Source: Mucilaginibacter xinganensis
GTDB taxonomy: Bacteria > Bacteroidota > Bacteroidia > Sphingobacteriales > Sphingobacteriaceae
Assembly (NCBI GenBank): GCA_026225055.1
Contig: JAMFSA010000212.1
Span: 1-64,000 of the forward strand
Length of the DNA: 64,000 nucleotides
Direction: 5' to 3'
Under the pieces are notes generated by a model. That model ran no database searches and was not told the origin of the DNA. It saw only the letters and a list, made by a program, of their open reading frames with translations. How positions within the stretch are numbered: the first letter of the stretch is position 1; each line of letters starts with the position of its first letter. A program made the position numbers and the translations under genes. Positions 42,801 through 50,641 of this stretch are shown here, piece by piece.

Positions 42801-43449
42801 CGCCATTTAAGCCAAAGGGGTCTGCCAGGTTTATTACCGTTTCATTATTAGTTCTGCTAAGAAAAACCATGGATAGGAAATATCCCAAAAACAACAGGAT
42901 GCCGCCGCTATAAATCACCTTTACATTGCGGGTAATGGCTACCAGACCAAAAAACAGTGACGACGTAAATATCAGATTGGGTAAAGCGATCGTTAAAAAT
43001 GGGTGCAGATAATAGATCAACCTGTTTGGTCCGTATTGCGCCGGATCCCTCCAGCCCATAGCCGGACCCAGCCATGTGCCTGCATAAGCACCAATAATAA
43101 TGGCACTTGCTATAAAAAGCATAATGGCAAATGAGCCAAAATACCGTCCCCAAAAATAGCCTGCCTTCGTTATGGGATAAGTGAGGTAGTAATCTTTGGT
43201 ATTGTATTCGATATCCCGGTATATAGCATTACCCATAATAGAGGACGATACAACCATCATGAGCATAGTAATACCGGCGCACCACATGCCAAGTATAAAT
43301 GGTGCATTGATGTGCTCCTTTTCCATTAGCGGTAGCGAGCCGGTGGCAAATGTTCCAATAGTAAAGATAAGCGCTGCCGCAAAGTAAAGATAAACGGCTG
43401 GCCTGCGGATCCTGCTTTGGATCTCGAATAAAAATATTTTCCAGAACAT
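39814..43449 (-). CDS. ABC-2 permease fused to a zinc-less M1-peptidase-like domain
   Basis: A 1211-aa protein. The N-terminal half (about 1-590) has some 12 membrane helices of an ABC-2 permease (MFWKIFLFEIQSRIRRPAVY opens it). The C-terminal half (about 620-1211) matches the M1 aminopeptidase fold found fused to such permeases in Bacteroidota. Where the family has HExAHQWW, this protein reads KNLAQQWW (950-957), so both zinc histidines and the catalytic glutamate are gone; the later glutamate (PEGLAGY) remains. The extracytoplasmic domain is thus probably a binding rather than an enzymatic module. The cognate ATPase gene is 11 bp upstream. Confidence 0.88.
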   Translation of the reverse strand: MFWKIFLFEIQSRIRRPAVYLYFAAALIFTIGTFATGSLPLMEKEHINAPFILGMWCAGITMLMMVVSSSIMGNAIYRDIEYNTKDYYLTYPITKAGYFWGRYFGSFAIMLFIASAIIIGAYAGTWLGPAMGWRDPAQYGPNRLIYYLHPFLTIALPNLIFTSSLFFGLVAITRNVKVIYSGGILLFLGYFLSMVFLSRTNNETVINLADPFGLNGVRLQTMNANSIQQNTTLISITGSFLLNRIIWTGIGLIVLLYTYFTFSFERFFSGKRDKAAIGERSLDKVKKASPKVNISFAGSYNRNTLWKLTRMEISNIIRDNYFWIILLSGMTFLAFVLWMGDGNDGVADFPRTVMLLDTYNGNFLFFIFFIILFYTGETLHRDRITRFAFINDSLPPPNWVLNGSKLVSLLVLAFFLALIPLILGVPIQIIKGFYHFHFPVYFVYIFTLILPRLLDMVVFCYVIHITVNNKFAAHAVGIFLWIIFFFLEDTGTFNYNLFMYSYTPWYGFSDMDGIGHMAKAVYSFHLYWLLFAGLLTIVSALYYYRGVTAGIKERWQLVTERFDKKTKIFTAILVFAFLAFGAYNYYNVSYLNSFLTSGEADNRAERYERQLKKYSLLPLPKVTSMELHTDLYPEKLEEYTHAFITIANKTNQPIEKLLLDGDELSDYSIKQDGKLVSFTSPLLYPRGMFNWFRPKNDTAEFRLYRLSKALAPGDSTVLEINSAISYKGFSNGLYSKDLLHNGTFLGPELPGLGYDDDDELDSRYERKKRHLPVKIEGEIPQNDPEGISTLKAGKAADLLKFDIIVSTSGDQTAIAPGELIKQWKQGGRNYFHYRQSSPGIYGPFGILSARYAIMRDSVYLDHKVIINLYYHPEHSANLGRFMAAYKDGLRYMDKAYGSFPFKNISLAETSIYGPRDASMTTLDAYAEQNSWNANFNDPNQFDYCYINTIKNLAQQWWCFQVAPNNTVGAMVIPEGLAGYTALIMAEKKYGAANMRYIVLDQLWRYLFIRRRMEEKEHPLITADQWFEYQGKAAVALYGLRDLMGEDSLNAALRDFKNAYAFKNKPPFAGSNDLYKYLQKHVPDSLQYYLDDTWKKITLYDNKVTDVKAKSLGKDRYQVTISVIINKVWIDGKGNDIAAKNMNDYIDIGIFAADGQNKDGRSIVNQLYLKKYKLTAGAHTFTIIVKGKPQRAGVDPYSMLIDRMPNDNIKSL

Positions 43450-43460
43450 AATTAATTGAT

Positions 43461-44348
43461 TTATATAGTGGTTACATCAATTTTGGCAGCTATTTTGCTA
43501 AAATAAACATCCTCAAGGTTTGGCGTTACAGGTGTAAAGCCCTCGCCGGGTGTTGTATCCTGGTATATCCTTATATGCAGCTTACCAGATTTTAGTTGGG
43601 TCGATATCACCATAAAATCATCCTGGTAATGCGTCAACTCCTGCTTACTGATAGCTTTGGTGAATATTTTTCCATCCATGCTTTTTACAGCCGCATCCGG
43701 TTCGCCTGCGTACAGTACCTCACCCTGGCAAATAATAGCGAAATTGGAGCAGAGTGTGCTTACGTCCTCAACTATATGGGTTGAAAGAATAACAATAGTA
43801 TTTTCGCCCAGTTGGCTCAATAAATTATAAAACCGGTTCCGTTCAGCAGGATCAAGTCCGGCTGTGGGCTCATCAACTATAATTAATTTAGGGTTACCTA
43901 TCAGCGCCTGCGCAATACCAAAACGCTGTTTCATCCCGCCTGAATAAGTGCCCAAATGCTTTTTCCGCTCTTTGGTGAGGTTTACATTTTCCAGCAAATA
44001 ACCAACCAATTCCTTACGCTCACCAGGGTTTCCGATGCCCTTTAGTTGGGCAATATGATCCAACATACGCTCAGCTGATATTTTGGGGTATACGCCAAAC
44101 TCCTGTGGTAAATAGCCCAACAACTGCCTCACCTCCGTTTTATTTTTTAAAACATCAAGGTCATCCAAAAAAATGCTCCCCTGGTCGGCCTCCTGCAGGG
44201 TTGCTATCGTTCGCATTAATGAAGATTTACCGGCACCGTTTGGCCCCAGCAAACCAAACATGCCGTTGGTTAATGTTAGCGAAACATCATTTAATGCCCG
44301 CACACCATTTGCATAAGTTTTGGAAAGAGAGTTGATGACAAGTTGCAT
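43461..44348 (-). CDS. ABC transporter ATP-binding protein
   Basis: A 295-aa ATPase for the large permease downstream. It has Walker A LLGPNGAGKSSLMR, signature YSGGMKQRFGIAQALIG, and Walker B LIIVDEPTAGLDP, followed by STHIVEDVSTLC. It belongs to the exporter-type (ABC-2) group. The last 70 residues form a variable C-terminal domain. It is the fifth gene of the GntR-controlled operon, 6 bp after the GIN-like gene. Confidence 0.9.
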   Translation of the reverse strand: MQLVINSLSKTYANGVRALNDVSLTLTNGMFGLLGPNGAGKSSLMRTIATLQEADQGSIFLDDLDVLKNKTEVRQLLGYLPQEFGVYPKISAERMLDHIAQLKGIGNPGERKELVGYLLENVNLTKERKKHLGTYSGGMKQRFGIAQALIGNPKLIIVDEPTAGLDPAERNRFYNLLSQLGENTIVILSTHIVEDVSTLCSNFAIICQGEVLYAGEPDAAVKSMDGKIFTKAISKQELTHYQDDFMVISTQLKSGKLHIRIYQDTTPGEGFTPVTPNLEDVYFSKIAAKIDVTTI

Positions 44349-44354
44349 ATTGAG

Positions 44355-45089
44355 TTATTTAAGGTTTTTTAAGAAATTTCCGGCAGCTCCATTTAATATT
44401 AGTTTCGCACTATCAGCTAAATGGTAATCCAGCTTCCGGATCTGTATATTATTCAATTCCAACTGACTACGGTTTCGAATATCCAGCTTAACACTTTCAA
44501 TCTGATTAGTCGTGAAAATTCTAATGATTGAACCGCTTCCTTTTTCTTTACCAATCGTGCCGTTCAAATAATTTATATGGCTGTTTCTAATAAGTACCGT
44601 ACTACCATAATCTTGGTTTACCAGTAAGCTATCCTGTTTAAAACCATCAACCAAAACCTCACGCATTTGCCAACCTACAATGGTATCTGTTACTGCTGAA
44701 TTATGTAATGTGTAGGTGGCACCTGTATTTAATTGGTTTAACTTAGGGCATGATATAACAACAACATAAGGGTTGGGGTTATATAGCATGGAATACTTAA
44801 AATTGGCACTAATAATAAGCCTGTTCCCTTTTTTTGTAACGTTTACATACTCTTCAGCATTTTTATCAATTCTCACACTGAATGGGCCCTGCACTATTTT
44901 AGCATTGGCTATTGTTGATGAATTAATGTCAACCGCATCGAAATCCTTAAAATTCAATGAAACATAGTTCCTGTAAGGATCTCTATATCGCCCTGTAACA
45001 TATTCAGTCTTCAGCATTTCATCATAAATGAAAAGCGCAATAATTGTGAGTAATAATGCGGCAACTATGAGTTTATTGCTTGTCTTCAT
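44355..45089 (-). CDS. Membrane-anchored DUF2807-like protein
   Basis: A 244-aa protein with an N-terminal membrane anchor (KLIVAALLLTIIALFIYDEML). The rest is a predicted beta-helix of the head-GIN (DUF2807-like) type: FKDFDAVDINSSTIANAKIV is followed by repeated short strands such as LDIRNRSQLELNNIQIRKL. The assignment is by pattern and is not certain. I start at the ATG at 45089. It overlaps the GntR gene by 17 bp. It may sense or bind at the outer face of the membrane for the transporter. Confidence 0.6.
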   Translation of the reverse strand: MKTSNKLIVAALLLTIIALFIYDEMLKTEYVTGRYRDPYRNYVSLNFKDFDAVDINSSTIANAKIVQGPFSVRIDKNAEEYVNVTKKGNRLIISANFKYSMLYNPNPYVVVISCPKLNQLNTGATYTLHNSAVTDTIVGWQMREVLVDGFKQDSLLVNQDYGSTVLIRNSHINYLNGTIGKEKGSGSIIRIFTTNQIESVKLDIRNRSQLELNNIQIRKLDYHLADSAKLILNGAAGNFLKNLK

Positions 45090-45456
45090 TATAATTTTTC
45101 TTTTTAAACTTTTCATACTGCTGCTGCAAATCTTCCATGCTGATATCCAGCAAAAAGATCTCTTTAAATAAACCGGGTAATTCCTGTTCCATGAAGCGTT
45201 CTTTACGGTAAGCTTTTACTTTTTTATGGGCATCGGGCGATACAAATACACCTAATCCTCTTTTGTTATAAATCACTTCCATTGTTTGTAAAAGTTCATA
45301 AGCGCGCATCACAGTATTGGGGTTTACCTCCAGCTCTATGGCCATATCCCGTACTGATGGTATTTTTTGTTCGGCCTGCCACTTACCCAGCAAAATATTC
45401 TCACTCACATAAGCGGCTATTTGCAGGTATATGGCTTCGTTATTTCTAAATTCCAT
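45073..45456 (-). CDS. GntR-family regulator, YtrA type
   Basis: A 127-aa regulator consisting of the GntR winged helix (QIAAYVSENILLGKWQAEQK, then IPSVRDMAIELEVNPNTVMR) and a short C-terminal helix. That is the YtrA subfamily layout, with no large effector domain. YtrA-type regulators usually repress adjacent ABC transporter operons. I start at the ATG at 45456; an upstream extension overlaps the permease gene. A palindrome at the operon promoter (47064-47087) is its probable operator. Confidence 0.88.
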   Translation of the reverse strand: MEFRNNEAIYLQIAAYVSENILLGKWQAEQKIPSVRDMAIELEVNPNTVMRAYELLQTMEVIYNKRGLGVFVSPDAHKKVKAYRKERFMEQELPGLFKEIFLLDISMEDLQQQYEKFKKKNYNEDKQ

Positions 45457-45458
45457 AG

Positions 45459-46229
45459 CTATACCTGTTTTTCTTTTAAACGATAATAGGCTGCTGCCCA
45501 AAAAATAAATGCCAGGGCGGCTAATACCCATAACACAAAGCCGCCGTCATCCCCAGCAATAAAAACAGTTATTTCCCTGCTGTGCTCCATAATTCTCAAT
45601 GCCCCAAAGGGCGGGGTCATGAGTACATTCTTGTTTAAAAGGCATCCCAGCGCAACTTTATTAATAATCATAAGCAAGGCTATGCCAATAAAAAAAGCAA
45701 AAGCTGTTTTAACAAAATGCAGTTTATTATAAAAAATTGCGCCCCAAAGTACAACGGCATGCATAAATGCAAACATCAAAAAGCACATTGTGATATATCT
45801 GTTGAATACGTTTAGCATCACAATTTGCTGGCCCGGATAATGTTTTGCATTAATGGCCAGCCAGTCGACCAAATAAAAGCAGGCCAGGTAACATATCAGA
45901 AAACCGATGAATGAATAAACCCATGCAACCAGGTATTTTTCAAAATGCGAGGCTGGCAACATTAATGCTGATCCTGCCTTTTTACGATCGCCAAAATCAC
46001 TGAATATGTTGCTGGTAAAAATGGTTCCGGCCAATAACATTATGCTAACAAACAGTGCGGTTTGCAAACCCAGATCTATCGGTGCATTTATAAGATAAAC
46101 TAAAAAACTAGCACCCAAAAGCATCACACCAAATAGTACTGTTAGTGACATTAAATAGTTCTTATAATGTTCAGTTGTATGCTTAACGAATAACCTGGCG
46201 AACCTGGCTGGATTAAATGTATTATTCAT
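45459..46229 (-). CDS. ABC-2-like membrane protein
   Basis: A 256-aa protein with six predicted membrane helices (for example NYLMSLTVLFGVMLLGASFL and YLVAWVYSFIGFLICYLACF). It has no strong sequence motif. It overlaps the ATPase gene by 8 bp and ends 2 bp before the GntR gene, so it is almost certainly the permease partner of that ATPase. The substrate is unknown; YtrA-type operons often handle cell-wall-active compounds. Confidence 0.75.
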   Translation of the reverse strand: MNNTFNPARFARLFVKHTTEHYKNYLMSLTVLFGVMLLGASFLVYLINAPIDLGLQTALFVSIMLLAGTIFTSNIFSDFGDRKKAGSALMLPASHFEKYLVAWVYSFIGFLICYLACFYLVDWLAINAKHYPGQQIVMLNVFNRYITMCFLMFAFMHAVVLWGAIFYNKLHFVKTAFAFFIGIALLMIINKVALGCLLNKNVLMTPPFGALRIMEHSREITVFIAGDDGGFVLWVLAALAFIFWAAAYYRLKEKQV

Positions 46230-47058
46230 GATTCTTCAATAGTTCTATAACCGGTATATTGTTACTAATAATGGCATTGAAAAGCAGTTCCAGATCAACT
46301 TTGCCATATTGCCCGGTATTTTGTAAAATGGCATTTTTGCCGCGGATGTTTTCTTCTTCATATAATACACGCATGTCGGTAGTATCGCTATAAAAACCGA
46401 ATGTTAGCTTTTCTGCAACTTCATCCATTAGTTGGTTTACAACTATTTCGCGGTTATCTAAAACCAGCAAAGTATCAATCAAACTATCCAGATCCCTAAC
46501 CTGGTGAGTTGAAATAATGACGCATCTTTCGTCGGTTAATACGGAAGCCATTAGCTTTCTGAACTGAACTTTTGAGGGAATATCGAGGCCATTGGTGGGC
46601 TCATCCATTATTAATAAACTGGTATTCGTTGCCAGGCCAAATGCAATCATTACTTTTTTCTGCTGGCCAAAAGACAATTTATCCATTATAGCAACAGGAT
46701 CAACATCCAGCACTTTTAAATAATTGTCAAAATCAGTTTTGGAAAACTGCGGGTAAAACCCACCTGTACTTGCAGCAAATTGCAATGGTGTTAATGATGG
46801 AACAAAAAGCTCTTCTGCTATAAAATAAATATCCTGTAATACGGATACAGGCCTTGACGATACATTAACTCCCTTATATAGGCATTTTCCCTTTGCCGGG
46901 AAAGCCAGCCCTGCCATATTTTTAAGTAGAGTTGATTTACCCGCACCATTTTTGCCAAGTAAGCCATAAATATGGCCCTCATTAAGGCTTAGGTTAAGAT
47001 TTTCAAAAAGAAGCGACTTACCTTTATAACCAAAGCTTAGAGCTGAAATCTGAATCAT
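46222..47058 (-). CDS. ABC transporter ATP-binding protein (operon leader)
   Basis: A 278-aa ATPase with Walker A LLGKNGAGKSTLLKN, a shortened signature LSFGQQKKVMIAFGLA, and Walker B LLIMDEPTNGLDIP. It is the first gene of the six-gene operon and pairs with the downstream membrane protein. Its ATG lies 6 bp from a GTGTA-TACAC palindrome, so the leader is very short. Confidence 0.88.
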   Translation of the reverse strand: MIQISALSFGYKGKSLLFENLNLSLNEGHIYGLLGKNGAGKSTLLKNMAGLAFPAKGKCLYKGVNVSSRPVSVLQDIYFIAEELFVPSLTPLQFAASTGGFYPQFSKTDFDNYLKVLDVDPVAIMDKLSFGQQKKVMIAFGLATNTSLLIMDEPTNGLDIPSKVQFRKLMASVLTDERCVIISTHQVRDLDSLIDTLLVLDNREIVVNQLMDEVAEKLTFGFYSDTTDMRVLYEEENIRGKNAILQNTGQYGKVDLELLFNAIISNNIPVIELLKNHE

Positions 47059-47063
47059 ATTTT

Positions 47064-47087
47064 AGTGTATTAATATGGTAGTACACT
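47064..47087 (-). promoter_or_regulatory. Probable GntR operator
   Basis: The sequence is AGTGTA-N12-TACACT, with an extra inner TA pair on each side (GTGTAtTA...TAgTACAC). It is located between the -7 box and the first start codon of the operon, over the predicted transcription start. Confidence 0.7.
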
Positions 47088-47088
47088 T

Positions 47089-47096
47089 CAAATATA
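47089..47096 (-). promoter_or_regulatory. Predicted -7 box TATATTTG of the GntR operon
   Basis: An exact TAnnTTTG match on the minus strand, 1 bp upstream of the palindromic operator. The upstream sequence is a long A/T tract without a clear TTG element. Confidence 0.7.
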
Positions 47097-47172
47097 TAAG
47101 TTTCTATTTAAAAAAAATAAAAAAATAGAATTAAGGAGAATTAATAGCCTCATTAGGTTTCTTTATCAAATC

Positions 47173-47580
47173 CTAAGTCAGGCGTTCCACTTTGTCAAAA
47201 TTGGGGAAATACGAAACACCTGCAGTGACATTGCCATTTCTAAATGCTCCGGTTCGGGAATCCACAGTACCTAACATAGTATTATATGCCTTACCTATGT
47301 TTTCATAACTAAAGCGTTAACCTCTTGTAAAAGAGATATGCTTAATGCTCTTTTTGCTTTTGCGTTTTCAATCGTAAAAAGCAACGCTGCATGATGATCA
47401 GTAACCATTAAGCTTTCTTCTAATGGTTACTGATTGGGAGTTCGTGCCTCATTGATCAAAACCTGTGTTTCCACCTCAGTCAATGTTGAGCCCTCGATCC
47501 GTGTAGAATGATGATCAATAGCAATCAGGTTAAACCGGTCGTGATCGATCACTTCGCTTATTCGAAGATCATTATACTTT
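47173..47580 (-). pseudogene. Degenerate Fic-family protein gene fragment
   Basis: The minus strand reads RISEVIDHDRFNLIAIDHHS, then TRIEGSTLTEVETQVLINEA, PLEESLMVTDHHAALLFTIE, and in a shifted frame NIGKAYNTMLGTVDSRTG, GNVTAGVSYFPNFDKVERLT. These are N-terminal segments of Fic-domain proteins. Two in-frame stops and a frameshift interrupt it. It ends before the catalytic HPFxxGNG region, so it cannot be functional. The rest of the 47059-47842 gap is AT-rich and holds no other gene. Confidence 0.75.
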
Positions 47581-47842
47581 TTATCAGGTTAGCTAGTTCC
47601 ATTACTTTATGATGTGAAAAATAGTTATAAATTATGGTTCGCCATGTGTCTCTTTTTAGGCCCTGATGTTCGTTAGTAGTAGACGGTTTTGTTTGATAGT
47701 AAAATACAATTTAAGTCGCTTGCAGATAAAACGAACTCTGGATATTGCATGTTTTTGCGGATTCGGCTAAACCAAACGCAGATTTGGATAAATCCGGACA
47801 GCCAAAGCAGCCCATCTTTGTAAAAACAAAAGAAAATCAATT

Positions 47843-48718
47843 ATGCGCGTATTTGTCACCGGAGCCACAGGCTTCATTGGTACTGCCATTGTGCAGGAAT
47901 TAATAAATGCCGGCCACCAGGTACTGGGACTGGCCCGTTCAGATGCATCAGCCCAAAAACTAATAGATGCGGGGGCAGAAGTTCACCGGGGTGACCTGGA
48001 AGATCTCGACAGCCTGCGTAGCGGCGCTACCCAATCAGACGGCGTGATCCATGCAGGATTTATCCATGATTTTACCCGCTTTGCGGAAGTTTGTCAGGTT
48101 GATAAAATCGCTATCGAAACCATTGGCGAAGTACTTACCGGTTCCGATCGCCCCTTTATTGTTACCTCGGGCACAGCATTGGTTAGCCCGGGAAAGCTGG
48201 CCACCGAAGATATTAAGCCACCGGTTAACCCGGTATGGCCGCGGGCTTCGGAGCAAACAGGAGATTCGGTAGGTGCCGCGTCAGTGCGTTTGTCGCCTTC
48301 GGTGCATGGAGATGACGATAAGCATGGCTTTGTGCCGATACTGGTCAATATCGCAAAAGAAAAAGGTTTTTCGGCTTATATCGGCGAGGGACTGAATCGC
48401 TGGAACGCGGTACATCGTTTGGATGCTGCGCATCTATTCCGTTTGGCTTTAGAAAATGCCACATCTGGTGCCCGTTATCATGCTTCTGCTGAAGAAGCGA
48501 TCACGGTCAAGTCTATTGCCGAAGCAATTGGTCAGCAACTTAACTTACCTGTAAAGTCAATTGCGCCTGAAGCTGCCGCTGAACATTTTGGCTGGTTTGC
48601 ACACATGGCCGCGATCGACTGTCCGTCTTCGAGCAAATGGACACAGGAAACTTTGAACTGGCACCCTACGCATTCGACCTTACTTACGGATATTGAAAAC
48701 GGCATTTACACCCAATAA
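47843..48718 (+). CDS. Extended short-chain dehydrogenase (SDR)
   Basis: A 291-aa NAD(P)-binding protein with the Rossmann motif VTGATGFIGTAIV (5-17). The typical catalytic tyrosine motif YxxxK is not evident, which fits the atypical 'Rv0148/YesF-like' extended SDRs with uncertain activity. It starts a plus-strand run of oxidoreductases and AraC regulators, separated by 1 bp from the next gene. Confidence 0.8.
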   Translation: MRVFVTGATGFIGTAIVQELINAGHQVLGLARSDASAQKLIDAGAEVHRGDLEDLDSLRSGATQSDGVIHAGFIHDFTRFAEVCQVDKIAIETIGEVLTGSDRPFIVTSGTALVSPGKLATEDIKPPVNPVWPRASEQTGDSVGAASVRLSPSVHGDDDKHGFVPILVNIAKEKGFSAYIGEGLNRWNAVHRLDAAHLFRLALENATSGARYHASAEEAITVKSIAEAIGQQLNLPVKSIAPEAAAEHFGWFAHMAAIDCPSSSKWTQETLNWHPTHSTLLTDIENGIYTQ

Positions 48719-48719
48719 T

Positions 48720-49646
48720 ATGAAGATGATTGTAACAGGTTCTTTAGGGAACATCAGCCAACCACTGACAGCAACATTGATAGCTCAGGGACATCAAGTA
48801 ACTGTGATTAGCAGCGATTCTAAAAAACAAACTGCTATTGAAGCTTTGGGCGCGGCAGCAGCTATTGGGTCCATAGCCGATGTCAATTTTTTGACGAATA
48901 CTTTCAAAGGCGCAGACGCGGTTTATGCGATGATCCCGTTGAGTTTTACAGAGCCGGATCTGGGAGCCTATATGCACCGGATGGCGCAGAACTATGCGGA
49001 GGCCTTAAAGGAGGCTGGTATCAAACGGATCGTGGTCATGAGCGGCTGGGCGGCCGATCTGGTCAAAGGGGAAAACGTAGAGCATGTCTTCAACGATTTG
49101 GATGCTTCCATTACTATCATGCGGCCCGGTTCGTTTTACACCAATTTTTACCAGTCAATGGACCTGATCAAAGGAAAGGGCTTCATCGGCAAATTCCTCA
49201 CCCTGCGCTACTCCGGCCTCCGGGCTTTGCTGACCGGCAAGACCGGCCTGCTGATGGGGAACTATGGCGGAGATGATCGGATCGTTTTCGTGTCGCCGAA
49301 AGACATCGCTGCTGCGGTAGCCGAGGAACTGCTATTACTACCTAAAGAGAAAACCGTCCGTTACGTGGGTAGCGAGGAAATCACCTGTAACGAAGCAGCA
49401 AAGATAATTGGCGACGCGGTGGGTAAGCCCTGGTTAAAATGGGTGCTGCTTTCGGATAAGGAAATGTTGCAGGGATTGAAGATGGCCAAATTGCCGGAAA
49501 AACTGGCGGAGACATTAGTAGAAATGCAGGCGGCGATGCACAGCGGTAAAACGCTGGAGAACTTTCATCAAAATAAACCCAAAATGGGCAAAGTTAAACT
49601 GTCTGATTTCGCTAAGGAGTTTGCAGCAGTCTATCATCAAAAATAA
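48720..49646 (+). CDS. NmrA-like NAD(P)-binding protein
   Basis: A 308-aa atypical SDR of the NmrA/azoreductase-like type, with N-terminal MIVTGSLGNISQPLTATLIA and IKRIVVMSGWAAD. It lacks an obvious catalytic Tyr/Lys pair, as is common in NmrA-like redox sensors. The ATG at 48720 is 1 bp after the preceding stop, which shows coupling; a longer open frame overlaps the upstream gene and is less likely. Confidence 0.78.
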   Translation: MKMIVTGSLGNISQPLTATLIAQGHQVTVISSDSKKQTAIEALGAAAAIGSIADVNFLTNTFKGADAVYAMIPLSFTEPDLGAYMHRMAQNYAEALKEAGIKRIVVMSGWAADLVKGENVEHVFNDLDASITIMRPGSFYTNFYQSMDLIKGKGFIGKFLTLRYSGLRALLTGKTGLLMGNYGGDDRIVFVSPKDIAAAVAEELLLLPKEKTVRYVGSEEITCNEAAKIIGDAVGKPWLKWVLLSDKEMLQGLKMAKLPEKLAETLVEMQAAMHSGKTLENFHQNKPKMGKVKLSDFAKEFAAVYHQK

Positions 49647-49658
49647 GTATCTTGTGTT

Positions 49659-50582
49659 ATGAATAACCACCAGCTATTCCGTTTCCATACGATCACCGAA
49701 TATCACCGCGCAGCGGGCTTGCCTAAACCGGCACACCCGCTGATCAGCCTGGTTCATATGGATGACCTGAACAGGCCCCTGGCAGAAAGCTCATTTAGTT
49801 TAACCTATGATTTTTATTCGATCTCACTGAAAAGGATGAAGAACGCCAAATTTAAATATGGCCAGCAGGCCAGCGATTTTGATGAAGGTGTGCTTTTCTT
49901 TATGTCACCCGGCCAGGTCTTTGGTATGGACATCGACAAGGGTAGCGTAATGCACCGGCCGGAAGGCTGGATAATTCTGATCCACCCGGATTTTTTGTGG
50001 AACACCTCGCTGGCTAAAACCATTAAACAATACGAATACTTCAATTACTCGGTTTATGAGGCGCTACACCTGTCTGACAAGGAAGAAACCATGCTTACCA
50101 CCATTGCGCAAAATATCGAGCAGGAGTACCATGCCAATATCGACCGGTTTAGCCAAAGCGTGATCATCGCCCAATTGGAACTTTTACTGACCTATTCCGA
50201 GAGGTTCTACCAGCGACAGTTCATCACCCGTAAGATCGCCAGCCATGAATTGCTTACCAGGCTTGAAGACTTGCTTACCGCTTACTTTAACAGCGGTGCT
50301 CTCGCTCAAAAAGGATTACCCAGCGTTACTTATATTGCCGAAAACTTAAATATCTCACCAGGTTACCTGAGTGGTCTGCTCAAATCTCTAACCGGACAAA
50401 ATACCCAGCAGCATTTGCATAACAAGTTAATTGAACTGGCTAAGGAAAAGCTGTCAACAACGAATCTTAGCGTAAGCGAGATCGCTTACGAACTCGGATT
50501 TGAGCACTTGCAATCCTTCAGCAAACTCTTCAAAACCAAGACCAGCATTTCGCCAATGGAGTTCAGGCATTCCTTCAATTAG
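49659..50582 (+). CDS. AraC-family regulator, paralogue 1
   Basis: A 307-aa regulator with an N-terminal sensing domain (LPKPAHPLISLV near 25-36). The C-terminal HTH pair is SVTYIAENLNISPGYLSGLL and LSVSEIAYELGFEHLQSFSK. It is a clear paralogue of the gene at 51412, with the same opening motif and nearly identical HTH. It directly follows the NmrA gene (12 bp) and precedes an SDR gene. Confidence 0.9.
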   Translation: MNNHQLFRFHTITEYHRAAGLPKPAHPLISLVHMDDLNRPLAESSFSLTYDFYSISLKRMKNAKFKYGQQASDFDEGVLFFMSPGQVFGMDIDKGSVMHRPEGWIILIHPDFLWNTSLAKTIKQYEYFNYSVYEALHLSDKEETMLTTIAQNIEQEYHANIDRFSQSVIIAQLELLLTYSERFYQRQFITRKIASHELLTRLEDLLTAYFNSGALAQKGLPSVTYIAENLNISPGYLSGLLKSLTGQNTQQHLHNKLIELAKEKLSTTNLSVSEIAYELGFEHLQSFSKLFKTKTSISPMEFRHSFN

Positions 50583-50641
50583 CCTACGAAAATCCGCAAT
50601 TAGCTTATAAATCACCGGTAGCGGTGTCTGACCTTTGTGCT

